This document shows, piece by piece, positions 21,735-30,414 of a DNA stretch of 64,000 bases. The notes below the pieces were generated by a model. The model saw only the letters and a program-made list of their open reading frames with translations. It had not been told where the DNA came from and ran no database searches. Position 1 is the stretch's first letter, and each line of letters opens with the position of its first letter. The DNA is from an uncultured Halieaceae bacterium. Its GTDB lineage: Bacteria; Pseudomonadota; Gammaproteobacteria; Pseudomonadales; Halieaceae. A program made the translations under genes and the position numbers. The DNA is taken from NCBI GenBank assembly GCA_913057135.1, contig CAJXNM010000006.1, positions 1 to 64,000 of the forward strand. Direction: 5' to 3'.

Positions 21735-22994
21735 ATGCGTTTAATCGATTTGGCGCTCGTCACGCTGCTAACCGTCACCCTGCCTGCCTGTGCAACTGAT
21801 AAGGCAGCACCCAGCCTGGGCTTTATTGCCCTCGGTGACGCCGGACTGCATCACGATTGGTACGACCCTGATGACATCGGCTACACCTATGAGGAACTGG
21901 TTGCCGAAGAGCGCGCCGATTGGATAGAAGATGGACGTCCCCCCGAGGATTTTGTGCTGCCACCGCTGTACCAAGTGCCAGGCACTGACTATGTGGTTGA
22001 ACAGTCCGGGCAGGCAGCTACAGCAACCGCTATCGAGCAGTTCTGCAACAGTGCCCTATGCGAGTTCATGATTGTGCTCGGCGATAACATCTACCCCGAT
22101 GGCGCCGACGGTTCTGCCACCGATCAACAAAAGCTCATGGATATTCTGGTGACCCCGTATGACCGTATCGGTCGCGATCAGCCAGATTTTCGTTTTTATG
22201 CGGCGCTGGGCAACCATGACTGGTACAGCTCCCGCAAAGGTCGCGATGTCCAAGTAGCTTTTGGTGCCAGCGGCGCTACCCGGTACACCATGGAGCCACC
22301 CGGTTTTTACCGTTTTCGACGAGGTGATGCCGAATTCTGGGTGCTCGATACCGAGATGCTCCTGGCTGACAGTGTTATCTACAAAGATCGTTTAGATGCT
22401 CAGGGCAGGGAGATCGTGAACGCCGAACTGGATTTGGCGCCATCGTGGGCACGCCCCCAAACCCCCGAGGAGTATGCTCAAGTGGAGTGGCTGGCAAAAT
22501 CTATGGCCGCCTCGGATGCCAACTGGAAGTTCGTATATGGCCATCACACTTTGTGGTCGGCCGGTGGCACCAAGTACGCCGAGGCCCATGTGTTGAGACC
22601 TTTACTGCTGCCGATTTTGTGTCGCTATGCGGATGCCTGGTTTAACGGGCACGAACACGATCTGGGGGTTTTTAGCGATAGCTGTGAATCGGTATTGGGC
22701 CACAGTAATCGACCACTACCCATCATTGTATCGGGCGCCGGCGCCAAGCAACGTGCCATTAATCCGCGCTTTCACGCCTATCAAGAGGCCACGTACCCCA
22801 GTTACGAGGGGCATTGGATGAAAGGTATGACCTGGGGCTTCGCCCACGTGGCTCTTTGGCAGGAAGAGGGCGAAGTCACCATGATATCCACCCCGAATGA
22901 CCAAAGTGGAGAGCCCGTGGTGGAATACCGGTTCCCATTAAGGAAGCGCTCTGGGATGTTTGATGCCGAGGGTGCCTCAGTAGCAGCCAATTAG
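21735..22994 (+). CDS. Lipoprotein metallophosphoesterase (purple-acid-phosphatase-like)
   Basis: 419 residues from the ATG at 21735. Lipobox LPAC with Cys near residue 19, so tethered to an envelope membrane. Calcineurin-like metal sites in order: FIALGDAG (Asp), LGDNIYPDG (Asp/Asn), ALGNHDWY (Asn-His-Asp), FVYGHHTLWS (His) and WFNGHEHDLGVF (His-x-His). These fit dinuclear-metal acid phosphatases of the ACP5/purple type. Probably frees phosphate from organic esters in the periplasm or at the cell surface. Pho-box-like repeats lie just upstream, and a TonB receptor with a similar site follows about 0.8 kb later, across mazEF. Confidence 0.85.
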   Translation: MRLIDLALVTLLTVTLPACATDKAAPSLGFIALGDAGLHHDWYDPDDIGYTYEELVAEERADWIEDGRPPEDFVLPPLYQVPGTDYVVEQSGQAATATAIEQFCNSALCEFMIVLGDNIYPDGADGSATDQQKLMDILVTPYDRIGRDQPDFRFYAALGNHDWYSSRKGRDVQVAFGASGATRYTMEPPGFYRFRRGDAEFWVLDTEMLLADSVIYKDRLDAQGREIVNAELDLAPSWARPQTPEEYAQVEWLAKSMAASDANWKFVYGHHTLWSAGGTKYAEAHVLRPLLLPILCRYADAWFNGHEHDLGVFSDSCESVLGHSNRPLPIIVSGAGAKQRAINPRFHAYQEATYPSYEGHWMKGMTWGFAHVALWQEEGEVTMISTPNDQSGEPVVEYRFPLRKRSGMFDAEGASVAAN

Positions 22995-23002
22995 AATGGT
23001 CA

Positions 23003-23332
23003 CTAGCTCACTAGTACACGTACCTTGGCTAAGACATCGGCTAATACATCAGCGGGTGCGCGTTCTATGAATTTAATGCCACGGTATGCGTAATCGATGG
23101 TTTTCACTTGCTGGCAAAGTACGACGCCCTGGGTTTTTGTTTGCTGCAAAGCAACCTCAAAACCATGGCCGCGTACACGACTGGTGATTGGAGCAACCAA
23201 AGCTAGCTGAATTTTTCTATTGAATGGCTCAGGCGACAAAACGAGCGCTGGTCGTTTGTGCGCTTGTTCATGACCGGCTGACGGATCGAAGTCGGTCCAT
23301 ACGATGTCACCACGCTTAGGTACATAGGACAC
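23003..23332 (-). CDS. mazF: MazF/PemK-type endoribonuclease toxin
   Basis: 109 residues, GTG start immediately after the mazE stop with no intervening base. Seen: N-terminal GDIVWTDFDPSAGHEQAHKRPALVLS, the conserved RPALVLSP strand, the APITSRVRG segment (Thr-Ser before the catalytic Arg) and QVKTIDYAYRG (Lys-x-x-Asp). The fold cleaves mRNA at short sequence motifs when its antitoxin is lost. Tail-to-tail with the phosphatase gene, only eight bases apart. Confidence 0.9.
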   Translation of the reverse strand: MSYVPKRGDIVWTDFDPSAGHEQAHKRPALVLSPEPFNRKIQLALVAPITSRVRGHGFEVALQQTKTQGVVLCQQVKTIDYAYRGIKFIERAPADVLADVLAKVRVLVS

Positions 23333-23587
23333 CTACCCAAGCTCCTTACCTACTGATTCATCATGTATCCAGGCTTTGTCTTCATCATCTAGTGTTATTG
23401 AGTCTATAGGTGAGGCTCGTAACAGATCATCCAGACTATAGCGTGGCGCAGCCTGAGTGATCACGATCTTTCCGTCTACGACTTCTATTTCCACGGCGTC
23501 CCCCAGACTGAGCCCAGCCTCTGCCAATACCGGCGCCGGAATAATGGTGCCCGCTGAATTTCCCCACTTTCGGATATTGGTGTGCAT
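23333..23587 (-). CDS. mazE: MazE-type AbrB-fold antitoxin
   Basis: 84 residues. N-terminal swapped-hairpin DNA-binding domain IRKWGNSAGTIIPAPVLAEAGLSLGDAVEIEV, the standard MazE pattern. The acidic C-terminus (SITLDDEDKAWIHDESVGKELG) normally wraps the toxin. Ribosome site GAGGCGG before the ATG. First gene of a two-gene operon with mazF; operons of this type are usually autorepressed by the complex. It separates the Pho-box-like phosphatase from the Pho-box-like receptor. Confidence 0.9.
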   Translation of the reverse strand: MHTNIRKWGNSAGTIIPAPVLAEAGLSLGDAVEIEVVDGKIVITQAAPRYSLDDLLRASPIDSITLDDEDKAWIHDESVGKELG

Positions 23588-23749
23588 ATTGACCGCCTCT
23601 GTTTAAACGTTGTTTATACTAGCATATGCTGAGCGGCGTACAACGCCGATGAGCACACTTTGCTCTGCCGTGGCCATTCTTCAACAGCCAAGTTAGAGGT
23701 AATTCTCACTCACAAGAATCGGTCTGCCCGCGTCGTGAATTTGTCGCGA

Positions 23750-23787
23750 TTCACAGTATGTTCACACTAACGTCACTTGAGTGTAAC
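23750..23787 (+). promoter_or_regulatory. Pho-box-like array upstream of the second TonB receptor
   Basis: TTCAC (23750), TTCAC (23761), GTCAC (23772) and GTAAC (23783) follow at exactly 11-bp steps. Motif, period and orientation relative to the gene match the array of the receptor at 11316-13667. The ATG is about 45 bases downstream. Confidence 0.65.
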
Positions 23788-23832
23788 GCGCCTCCGTGAC
23801 CCTGCGCGGGTCACTTACTGGAGGCTTTTCCC

Positions 23833-26355
23833 ATGCAATTTCGTTCCCGTCGATTGGCCCAGGCCGTTTCTCTGGCTACTGTTGGTCTAGCTACTACAGC
23901 CGCTGTGCCCCATGCGCTAGCACAAACAAATGAAGGCCTTGAAGAGGTTTACGTTTACGGGCAGATCGGTGCTGCCCAATCGGCCATTGCCCAGCAGCGC
24001 GCAGCCAACGACATTCGATCGGTACTCGATGTCGAGCGGGCCGGCTTCTTCCCCGACCAGAACATGGCCGAGGCCATTGGCCGCATGTCCGGTGTCGGTG
24101 TGGTCAATGACCAGGGCGAGGGACGCTACGTCACTATTCGTGGTCTAGGTGAGAACTACAACAACGTGTTCGTGAACGGTGCGGACCTGCCATCCCCAGA
24201 GGGTGACTCGCGCGCGATTCCCCTTGATGTTATCCCCAATGACATCATCGCCGAGGTCGAGGTACTGAAAACCCTATTACCCCAGAACGATGCGAACTCA
24301 CTGGGCGGTGCCATCAACATCAAGTCGCTATCGGCCTTCGATAAACCCGATTACTTCTACCGTCTCACCGGCGAGAGTTACTACAACGCCCTGAACGAGA
24401 CCTGGAGCCCCAAAATGAACGCCACCGTGAGCAATACTTTTGCCACGGGTGATTCAGCCGAAGACAATTTCGGTGTGGCGTTTACGGTTTCTTACTTCGA
24501 TCGTGAATTGGCCAATGACAACGCCGAAACTGGCGGTGGTTGGAGCCAAGACGATGACGGTGTGGTCGAAGGTACCACCGACCTCGAACAGCGAGACTAC
24601 CTTGTTACTCGGGATCGTTTGGGCGCTGGCTTGAATCTGGATTACAAGCTCGATAACACCAGCCTGTACTTGCGTAGCTTGTACTCGGAATTCGGCGATA
24701 CCGAAATTCGTAATGGCACTATTTTCGAGTGGGATGATCCGCAACTACCCGGTGCCGAGCCCGGCGCTGCGGTTGTGCAAAAAGAAGCGAAATTCCGTGA
24801 AGAAACGCAAACCATAAGCTCGTTACTGTTGGGTGGTGAGACGCGCAGCGGTGATTGGACCTTTGAGTACAGCGCGGGCTACAGCAAGTCAGGTGAAGAG
24901 CAGGGTCTTTCCGCCGACAGTGGGCCGGTTTTCGAATTCGATGGCGACATCAACATTGGTTTAACCGGTACCGACGTACTTCAGATAGTACCCGGCGCGG
25001 GCTATAACGATCCCGCTAATTACGTGCTCGATGCCGTAGAGTTGGTCACCGTCGACTTTGAAGATGAAATCACTACGTTTAAGTTCGATGCGGCCAAGCA
25101 GACCGATTTGTTCGGTACCGATGGCGAAATTAAGTTTGGTGTGAAAACCAATCTGCGCACCAAGACCACTGATGAAGATGTCTTTGAGACCGATGGTGGC
25201 ACCCTGGAAGGCGCGTCATTGAGTGATTGGGCAGGCCCTGTCGATTACACGCTCGACCCCAGCTTCAACCTGGCCATCGATGCTCGGGCGTTCAGTGCAG
25301 CTATTTTGCCGCAAACCGATGCGATGGAGCTGAACGAGGAAGACTCTGCGGTTGCCGATACTGAGATCGATGAGAACGTCTATGCCGGTTATGTTCAGCT
25401 GACCCAGAACTGGGACCGCTTCACCCTTATCTACGGTCTGCGTGCTGAGATGACTGATCTTGAGGCCCGTGGCTTCGAGTTCTTCGAAGATGCCGCTGCC
25501 GATACAACCGTAGTGCGCGGTACCACCTACAGCACCGATTACAGCAATTTCTTCCCATCCGTTACCGCGCGCTGGAACTACAGCGATGACATGGTGTTGC
25601 GTGCGGCACTCACTACCTCCATGGCGCGCCCCACGTTCGAGCAGATTACCCCCGGGCGTGTTCGGGTCGATAATCCCGGTGATGACGAATTTGTCGTCGC
25701 TCAGGGTAATCAAGACCTAGATCCCCTCGAGGCTGTGAACTTCGATCTGATGGCGGAATACTATCCGGCTAAGAATGCAGTACTGTCCGCTGGTTTGTTC
25801 TACAAAGACATCAGTAACTTCATTTACGAAGCCACCATCGACGGTACTGGCGACCTTGATGGTTATGAAGTGGAAACCTTCTTAAACGCCGACGAAGCGT
25901 ATATTGCGGGCGTTGAGTTCAATGCGGTTTACACCTGGGATTCAGGCTTCCTTGTGAACGCCAATATGACCTTTGTCGACGCTGAAACCACCATCGATTT
26001 TGATGGCGGCAGTCGCGACATCATGCTGCCTAACCAGGCGGAGACGGTGGGAACGTTGACCGTCGGCTACGAGAAAGACTGGCTGTCGCTGCGTCTTGCT
26101 GCGAACTATCGCTCGAAGGCGTTTATCGAGGCCGGTGACTTGGAAGATAGCTTCGAGGATCTGTACGAAGATTCAAACATGAACGTACAGTTCAGTGGCT
26201 ATGCCAATGTCACCGATCAGCTGCAGCTGTTCTTGAAGGTGCAGAACCTGACCGACGAGCCCTACTACGCCTACCAGTCACGCGCTCGTTATAACGCTCA
26301 ATACGAGACCTACGATGTGGCGTACTACGTGGGCTTTGAGTTCTCTAACTTCTAA
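23833..26355 (+). CDS. TonB-dependent receptor (large, Caulobacter/Xanthomonas type)
   Basis: 840 residues. Signal peptide with likely cleavage ALA|Q after residue 30, then TonB-box-like LEEVYVYG. The plug has DQNMAEAIGRMSGVGVVNDQGEGRYVTIRG, the VNGADLPSPEGDSRAIPLDVIP stretch and LGGAINI. This pattern belongs to the long receptors common in Caulobacter, Xanthomonas and marine gammaproteobacteria. Barrel ends YVGFEFSNF with terminal Phe. GGAGG upstream of the ATG. Substrate unknown; the upstream Pho-box-like array and the nearby envelope phosphatase suggest use under phosphate limitation. Confidence 0.9.
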   Translation: MQFRSRRLAQAVSLATVGLATTAAVPHALAQTNEGLEEVYVYGQIGAAQSAIAQQRAANDIRSVLDVERAGFFPDQNMAEAIGRMSGVGVVNDQGEGRYVTIRGLGENYNNVFVNGADLPSPEGDSRAIPLDVIPNDIIAEVEVLKTLLPQNDANSLGGAINIKSLSAFDKPDYFYRLTGESYYNALNETWSPKMNATVSNTFATGDSAEDNFGVAFTVSYFDRELANDNAETGGGWSQDDDGVVEGTTDLEQRDYLVTRDRLGAGLNLDYKLDNTSLYLRSLYSEFGDTEIRNGTIFEWDDPQLPGAEPGAAVVQKEAKFREETQTISSLLLGGETRSGDWTFEYSAGYSKSGEEQGLSADSGPVFEFDGDINIGLTGTDVLQIVPGAGYNDPANYVLDAVELVTVDFEDEITTFKFDAAKQTDLFGTDGEIKFGVKTNLRTKTTDEDVFETDGGTLEGASLSDWAGPVDYTLDPSFNLAIDARAFSAAILPQTDAMELNEEDSAVADTEIDENVYAGYVQLTQNWDRFTLIYGLRAEMTDLEARGFEFFEDAAADTTVVRGTTYSTDYSNFFPSVTARWNYSDDMVLRAALTTSMARPTFEQITPGRVRVDNPGDDEFVVAQGNQDLDPLEAVNFDLMAEYYPAKNAVLSAGLFYKDISNFIYEATIDGTGDLDGYEVETFLNADEAYIAGVEFNAVYTWDSGFLVNANMTFVDAETTIDFDGGSRDIMLPNQAETVGTLTVGYEKDWLSLRLAANYRSKAFIEAGDLEDSFEDLYEDSNMNVQFSGYANVTDQLQLFLKVQNLTDEPYYAYQSRARYNAQYETYDVAYYVGFEFSNF

Positions 26356-26382
26356 GCACACGTTAATAAGCACACGCCATTG

Positions 26383-26405
26383 GCTGGCAGGTCACCCCTG
26401 CCAGC
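26383..26405. terminator. Hairpin between convergent receptor and dabA (possible terminator)
   Basis: Nine-bp stem GCTGGCAGG/CCTGCCAGC with a five-base loop. It spans the dabA stop codon and lies about 30 bases after the receptor stop. No T-run is visible on either side, so termination is only inferred. Confidence 0.4.
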
Positions 26406-28755
26406 TACCCCGTAGTAAGCGATGAACGCCGCCGTCATCGAGGGCGAATAGATAGAGCCATTCGTTATCGATGAGGCTGCGCACGTCGCTGTGGCACTCG
26501 TAGATGGCGAAGATCTTTTCTTTCGGCGCTTGCAGGTAAACGCTCAACCGCAGCGGTGTATGCATCCAGCGCTTGCCATCGTGTACTGATTGCAGGGGTA
26601 AACCAACGCGCAGATCACCGGCGCCACCTTCCAGCACGCCCACATTACCGCCCACAATGTTGTGCAGCACTTTGTTGCCAGCGCCCAGCTTCTCGGGCTC
26701 TGCGACTGAGGCGTTGTATTGGCTGTTGATCCAATGGGCCACCACAACCGGTGCAGTCATGATCAATTCGAGCACGGCACTGCTGGGGTCTTTGGCACTG
26801 TCGTAGTCATGCAGGAACACACGACCACCCAAATGCTTGCCTCGGGTCAGTTGGCGCGGCGCTGCGATGAAGGCGGCGTTCCCCGCCAATCCCCACTCGG
26901 GACGAACCTGCGACCAATCGTGGGCTCGTCGTGTCAGCTTCTTGCGTAGTTTCGGGTCCTCTGGGTCCAAACCCAGCGCCGATGCCCGTTCACGACGGGT
27001 CGCCGCCGACGCCTGATGTAGCCAGTCTTCGATACGATCAGGTAACTGGCCCGACAGAATATCGACTGCGTCGGTGGTGGTGTTGTGCAATGCAGGGAAA
27101 AACGTAGTGCGATCGGGGATCTTAATACCCCGTTGCCACAGGGCTTTTCGAATGGCTACGTTGTTCAGTAGTTCCGCCAGCAGCCGCACGTTAGGCTCGC
27201 CCGAGTGGCCTCCGCAGGCGCCACAATCAAGGGAGCCCGCATGGGGATTATTGCGAGATTGGCTGGTGTGTCCGACCAGCAGCACATGTGGCGCAAAGTC
27301 CTTTGTTAGGCCCATAGCGCCCAGAATGCCTTGCAGCAGATCGGCCGCATCACTGACGCCAAGGGCGTGCCCGTCGCGCTCAAGATGCAGGTCATGGTTA
27401 CTCAGAAATTGCTGAGCATTTGGGCTCTTCGGCGCAAGGGTGTCCGTGAGCAGTTTTAAGGCATAGCCCAAACCCAGCGCCTCGACGAGTGCAAACACCG
27501 AAGGCGAGCGCTGCCCCGCTTGTTTCAGCACCCGCTCGCCGGCATTGCGCATAAGCTTGGGCTGCGCCACCACTTTGGCCGTGAGCGAGGGGGCCAGCAA
27601 TCCGGGAAGCTGGGGCAGCTGTTGTCCGCCGCGCTCTAGAGCAAGGGGCAGGCCGAAGAAACCCGCAAAACCCAGTGTCTGCACGTGCTGTGATTGATGT
27701 TCAAGATGGCGGCGTATCACCTCCGATCGGACGTCGATGCAGAACACAGCTTGTAACTCTGCGTCCGCGATAGGACTCGCCGGCGGCTGTAATAATAGGT
27801 TTTCCAAATGCTGTTGCCAGCGATGCTCAGCAGCTCGCTGCCAGCACCAGGCGGAGGTTTGAAGGCGACGAGCTTCTTCAACCGCTCGCCCCAGTGTTAA
27901 CTGCTGATGCTGCCATTGCTGGGCGAGAATAGCGTGCACATCTGTCTGGTGCTTGCGGCTGTAGCGCCACAGCAACAACTCCCAACCCATACGAATGGCG
28001 AGCAGATCGGTGACCCGGTCGGGTGCGCCGGTGTTATGGAGATGGGCTTGCCAGCGTTCCCAGGCATAGCGTGCAGCCCAACCATTGATGCTCCAGAGTA
28101 GGGCTGTCGCGTATTGCTCGGCGTGGCTGGCGGTAATTTCAAGTTCGTAAGCGACCGCCTCGAACAGTAACTCTCGGTCATCGGGTAGCCCACGCTGAAT
28201 CTCCAGCAGCCCCGGCGCTTCCATGAGAATGCCGAGACTTTTATCGGTTATCAGGTAGCTGATCCATGCCTCGTACAAGCTGCCATCAACCGGTGCGTCA
28301 GCGGCGCTGTGATCAGCGCAGAACCGACTAATGTGGTCACACAGGACGTCATCCCACTGCAGTGAATGCTGGTCGTCCCGCTGTTCATCCAGCAGGCTGC
28401 TGATGTTGCGCCACCGCAAGCCGCGAGAATCTTCCATGCGGTTTGCGGCCGAGGCTAGACTCACGCCTCCGTTTCGAGCGGCGTTACCACTGTGTTGCAA
28501 ATCGTCATTTGAAGGCGGTAGCGCTTGGGCAGAATCCGCCAGCGCAGATGGTGCCAACATAGTGACGCCCGCCAGCACTGCCATGTGGGCGCTCACATCC
28601 GCCACCGGGTGGTGACGGTATTCCCAGAACGGGTTTACCGCAATGAGCTCATCGAGAGGCCATGCAGGGGCTATACCGGCACTGGCCCGATCAAGGGCAG
28701 CGCGCCACTTTTGACCTTGCAGGGCGGGTGTTACAACGTCGGTGACCGCGTTCAT
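26392..28755 (-). CDS. dabA: DabA, beta-carbonic-anhydrase-like subunit of the inorganic-carbon pump
   Basis: 787 residues from the ATG at 28755, which has AGGAG upstream and overlaps the dabB stop by four bases; the frame runs 32 residues further up without support. DUF2309/UPF0753 family. Zinc ligands fall in FCIDVRSEV (Cys 339, Asp 341) and in VGHTSQSRNN...LDCGACGG (His 496, Cys 511). Their spacing matches the Cys/Asp/His/Cys set described for Halothiobacillus DabA. With DabB it couples ion flux to one-way hydration of CO2 to bicarbonate, supplying bicarbonate to the cytoplasm. No carboxysome or Rubisco gene is in view, so anaplerosis is a likelier use here. Confidence 0.92.
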   Translation of the reverse strand: MNAVTDVVTPALQGQKWRAALDRASAGIAPAWPLDELIAVNPFWEYRHHPVADVSAHMAVLAGVTMLAPSALADSAQALPPSNDDLQHSGNAARNGGVSLASAANRMEDSRGLRWRNISSLLDEQRDDQHSLQWDDVLCDHISRFCADHSAADAPVDGSLYEAWISYLITDKSLGILMEAPGLLEIQRGLPDDRELLFEAVAYELEITASHAEQYATALLWSINGWAARYAWERWQAHLHNTGAPDRVTDLLAIRMGWELLLWRYSRKHQTDVHAILAQQWQHQQLTLGRAVEEARRLQTSAWCWQRAAEHRWQQHLENLLLQPPASPIADAELQAVFCIDVRSEVIRRHLEHQSQHVQTLGFAGFFGLPLALERGGQQLPQLPGLLAPSLTAKVVAQPKLMRNAGERVLKQAGQRSPSVFALVEALGLGYALKLLTDTLAPKSPNAQQFLSNHDLHLERDGHALGVSDAADLLQGILGAMGLTKDFAPHVLLVGHTSQSRNNPHAGSLDCGACGGHSGEPNVRLLAELLNNVAIRKALWQRGIKIPDRTTFFPALHNTTTDAVDILSGQLPDRIEDWLHQASAATRRERASALGLDPEDPKLRKKLTRRAHDWSQVRPEWGLAGNAAFIAAPRQLTRGKHLGGRVFLHDYDSAKDPSSAVLELIMTAPVVVAHWINSQYNASVAEPEKLGAGNKVLHNIVGGNVGVLEGGAGDLRVGLPLQSVHDGKRWMHTPLRLSVYLQAPKEKIFAIYECHSDVRSLIDNEWLYLFALDDGGVHRLLRGSWQG

Positions 28756-30284
28756 AAGCACTCCTGTGTCGTCGTGTGTTTGGTTGTGGTCAGCGCAAGG
28801 GTATTCGGTAGTCGGACAGGGCAAAGCCGCAGTGTGGCGCGGGTGAACCACTCATCAAGGTACAAGCCGCGATACAGTTTGTGCTGCAACCATGCGCCGG
28901 CGGGGTAGTGACCAAATTGACGTACCACCCACCACACAACAGCCATACTCACCAACAGCCCCGATACCCAAAGGTCGGCAGCAGAACCTGCAGACAGCGC
29001 ATTTGTGTCAATCAGCTGTGCTGCGGTGTGCTCAAGCCCGGCGTACATCACAACCATGCCAAGCCCCGCGAGCGTGGCCATAATAAGTCGAGGGGCTCGT
29101 TTCGAGACCAGGGCTTCGAGCAGTACGGCGAATAACAGGACTGCCAGGAGGGTGCGGCTGCTGAGGGTCATGGTGGCGCCCAACACATCGGGCAAGAACA
29201 CCATCGTGGCCGTCGCAACGGTCGCTGCTACAGGGGCCACCCAAAGGGCAGATGCTGGACGCTGAGCGGGGCGAGCGACCCGTGTACCCGCCGCAAGGAA
29301 AGACCAGGCTTTATAGCAAGAATGGGCCAGCAGATGCAGCAGTGCCAGGTGGTATAGCCCTAGTGCACACTCGATCAACATGAGTCCCATTTGTGCCGAT
29401 GTTGACCAGGCTAGTTGGGCTTTTACATTGGTCTCAACTGACATCACCGATACGGCGATGGCAGTACTGATCCCCGCCACGATCAGGATCCACCACTGGG
29501 CCACAGGCACTTGGCTTATGAGTGGTGCGAACATAATGAGCAGTACACCCCCCAGGTTGATCACGCCCGCATGTAACAGGGCAGAGACCGGGGTGGGAGC
29601 CTCAACCACTTGAATCAGCCAGCCGTGAAGCGGTAGCTGCGCACATTTAATCAGCGCTGCCTGGGCGAGTAACACAGCTGCAATTTGTGCCCGCAAACTT
29701 GGCTCGCTGTTTGTCACCGCTGCCATGAGATCAGTCATCTGCCAGGTGCCGTATTCCACGTACAGCAACAGCCCGGCGACCACCAGTGCAAGCTCGGCAA
29801 CCCGTGCCAGCAGGAATTTTTTGTGTGCCGCTAGCACGGCGCGTGTCCGTGTGGGGTAGAACAGCAGCAGCCGATGCAGCCCTAGGCTGATGGCGATCCA
29901 TCCGACGATGATGGCACCCAAGTGGTTGGCGAGCACGACGAGCAGTACAGAGCCAATGGTGAGCTGAAAATTGCCAATGTATTGAGATTGTCGTGCCTCA
30001 CCGGCCAAATAGTGCTCGGAGTAGTGAGCCAAAATGAAGGCTAAAAACGTAACCAACACGGCAATGGCTTGAATGGCGTAACTGGACTGATCCCAGATGG
30101 CCGCGTTCAAGGTTTGTTGTAGTGGTGCGGGTGACAAGGTCGGTGCTACTACACCGATCACCGCCAAGGCCAGGGCTGCGCCGTTAATGAACTGTGCGTA
30201 GCGCCAGCGGCAGAGAGCCGGAATGGCCGCGGTGAACAGCAACAGCGGCAGCACGAGACTTAAAGAGACAGGTAACGATGACAT
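28752..30284 (-). CDS. dabB: DabB, NuoL-like ion-translocating subunit of the inorganic-carbon pump
   Basis: 510 residues, about 13-14 membrane segments of the complex-I/Mrp antiporter (proton_antipo_M) family. Visible family blocks include IKCAQLPLHGWLIQVVEAPTPVSALLHAG (29570-29657) and the LAWSTSAQMGLMLIECALG stretch. Shorter than NuoL and lacking its long C-terminal lateral helix. Coupling to dabA by an ATGA overlap identifies it as DabB rather than a respiratory subunit. Likely uses the cation gradient to drive DabA. First gene of the operon; a LysR regulator is divergent. Confidence 0.9.
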   Translation of the reverse strand: MSSLPVSLSLVLPLLLFTAAIPALCRWRYAQFINGAALALAVIGVVAPTLSPAPLQQTLNAAIWDQSSYAIQAIAVLVTFLAFILAHYSEHYLAGEARQSQYIGNFQLTIGSVLLVVLANHLGAIIVGWIAISLGLHRLLLFYPTRTRAVLAAHKKFLLARVAELALVVAGLLLYVEYGTWQMTDLMAAVTNSEPSLRAQIAAVLLAQAALIKCAQLPLHGWLIQVVEAPTPVSALLHAGVINLGGVLLIMFAPLISQVPVAQWWILIVAGISTAIAVSVMSVETNVKAQLAWSTSAQMGLMLIECALGLYHLALLHLLAHSCYKAWSFLAAGTRVARPAQRPASALWVAPVAATVATATMVFLPDVLGATMTLSSRTLLAVLLFAVLLEALVSKRAPRLIMATLAGLGMVVMYAGLEHTAAQLIDTNALSAGSAADLWVSGLLVSMAVVWWVVRQFGHYPAGAWLQHKLYRGLYLDEWFTRATLRLCPVRLPNTLALTTTKHTTTQECL

Positions 30285-30331
30285 AGCGCATCTCCGGTAA
30301 GGGTATAGGCGCTATGGTTGATGCTTTCTTT

Positions 30332-30375
30332 AGTTAAGTAAAATAGAAAGAATGAATTTGATCGTTCACTTAACT
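30332..30375. promoter_or_regulatory. Inverted repeat in the dabB/lysR intergenic region (candidate operator)
   Basis: AGTTAAGT (30332-30339) and ACTTAACT (30368-30375) are exact inverted copies separated by 28 bases. Just inside and beside them, TTCTTT and GAAAGAA form a second, nested inverted repeat (30326-30352). The region is AT-rich between two divergent starts, where LysR-type proteins usually bind. Confidence 0.5.
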
Positions 30376-30414
30376 TGAATCTAACATGGCTTCAACATCC
30401 GCGGAGACAGCACC

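Noticed and set aside
28752-30284. Respiratory complex I subunit NuoL or an Mrp antiporter subunit
   Set aside because: No other nuo or mrp genes are near, the protein is short, and it is coupled to dabA by an ATGA overlap.
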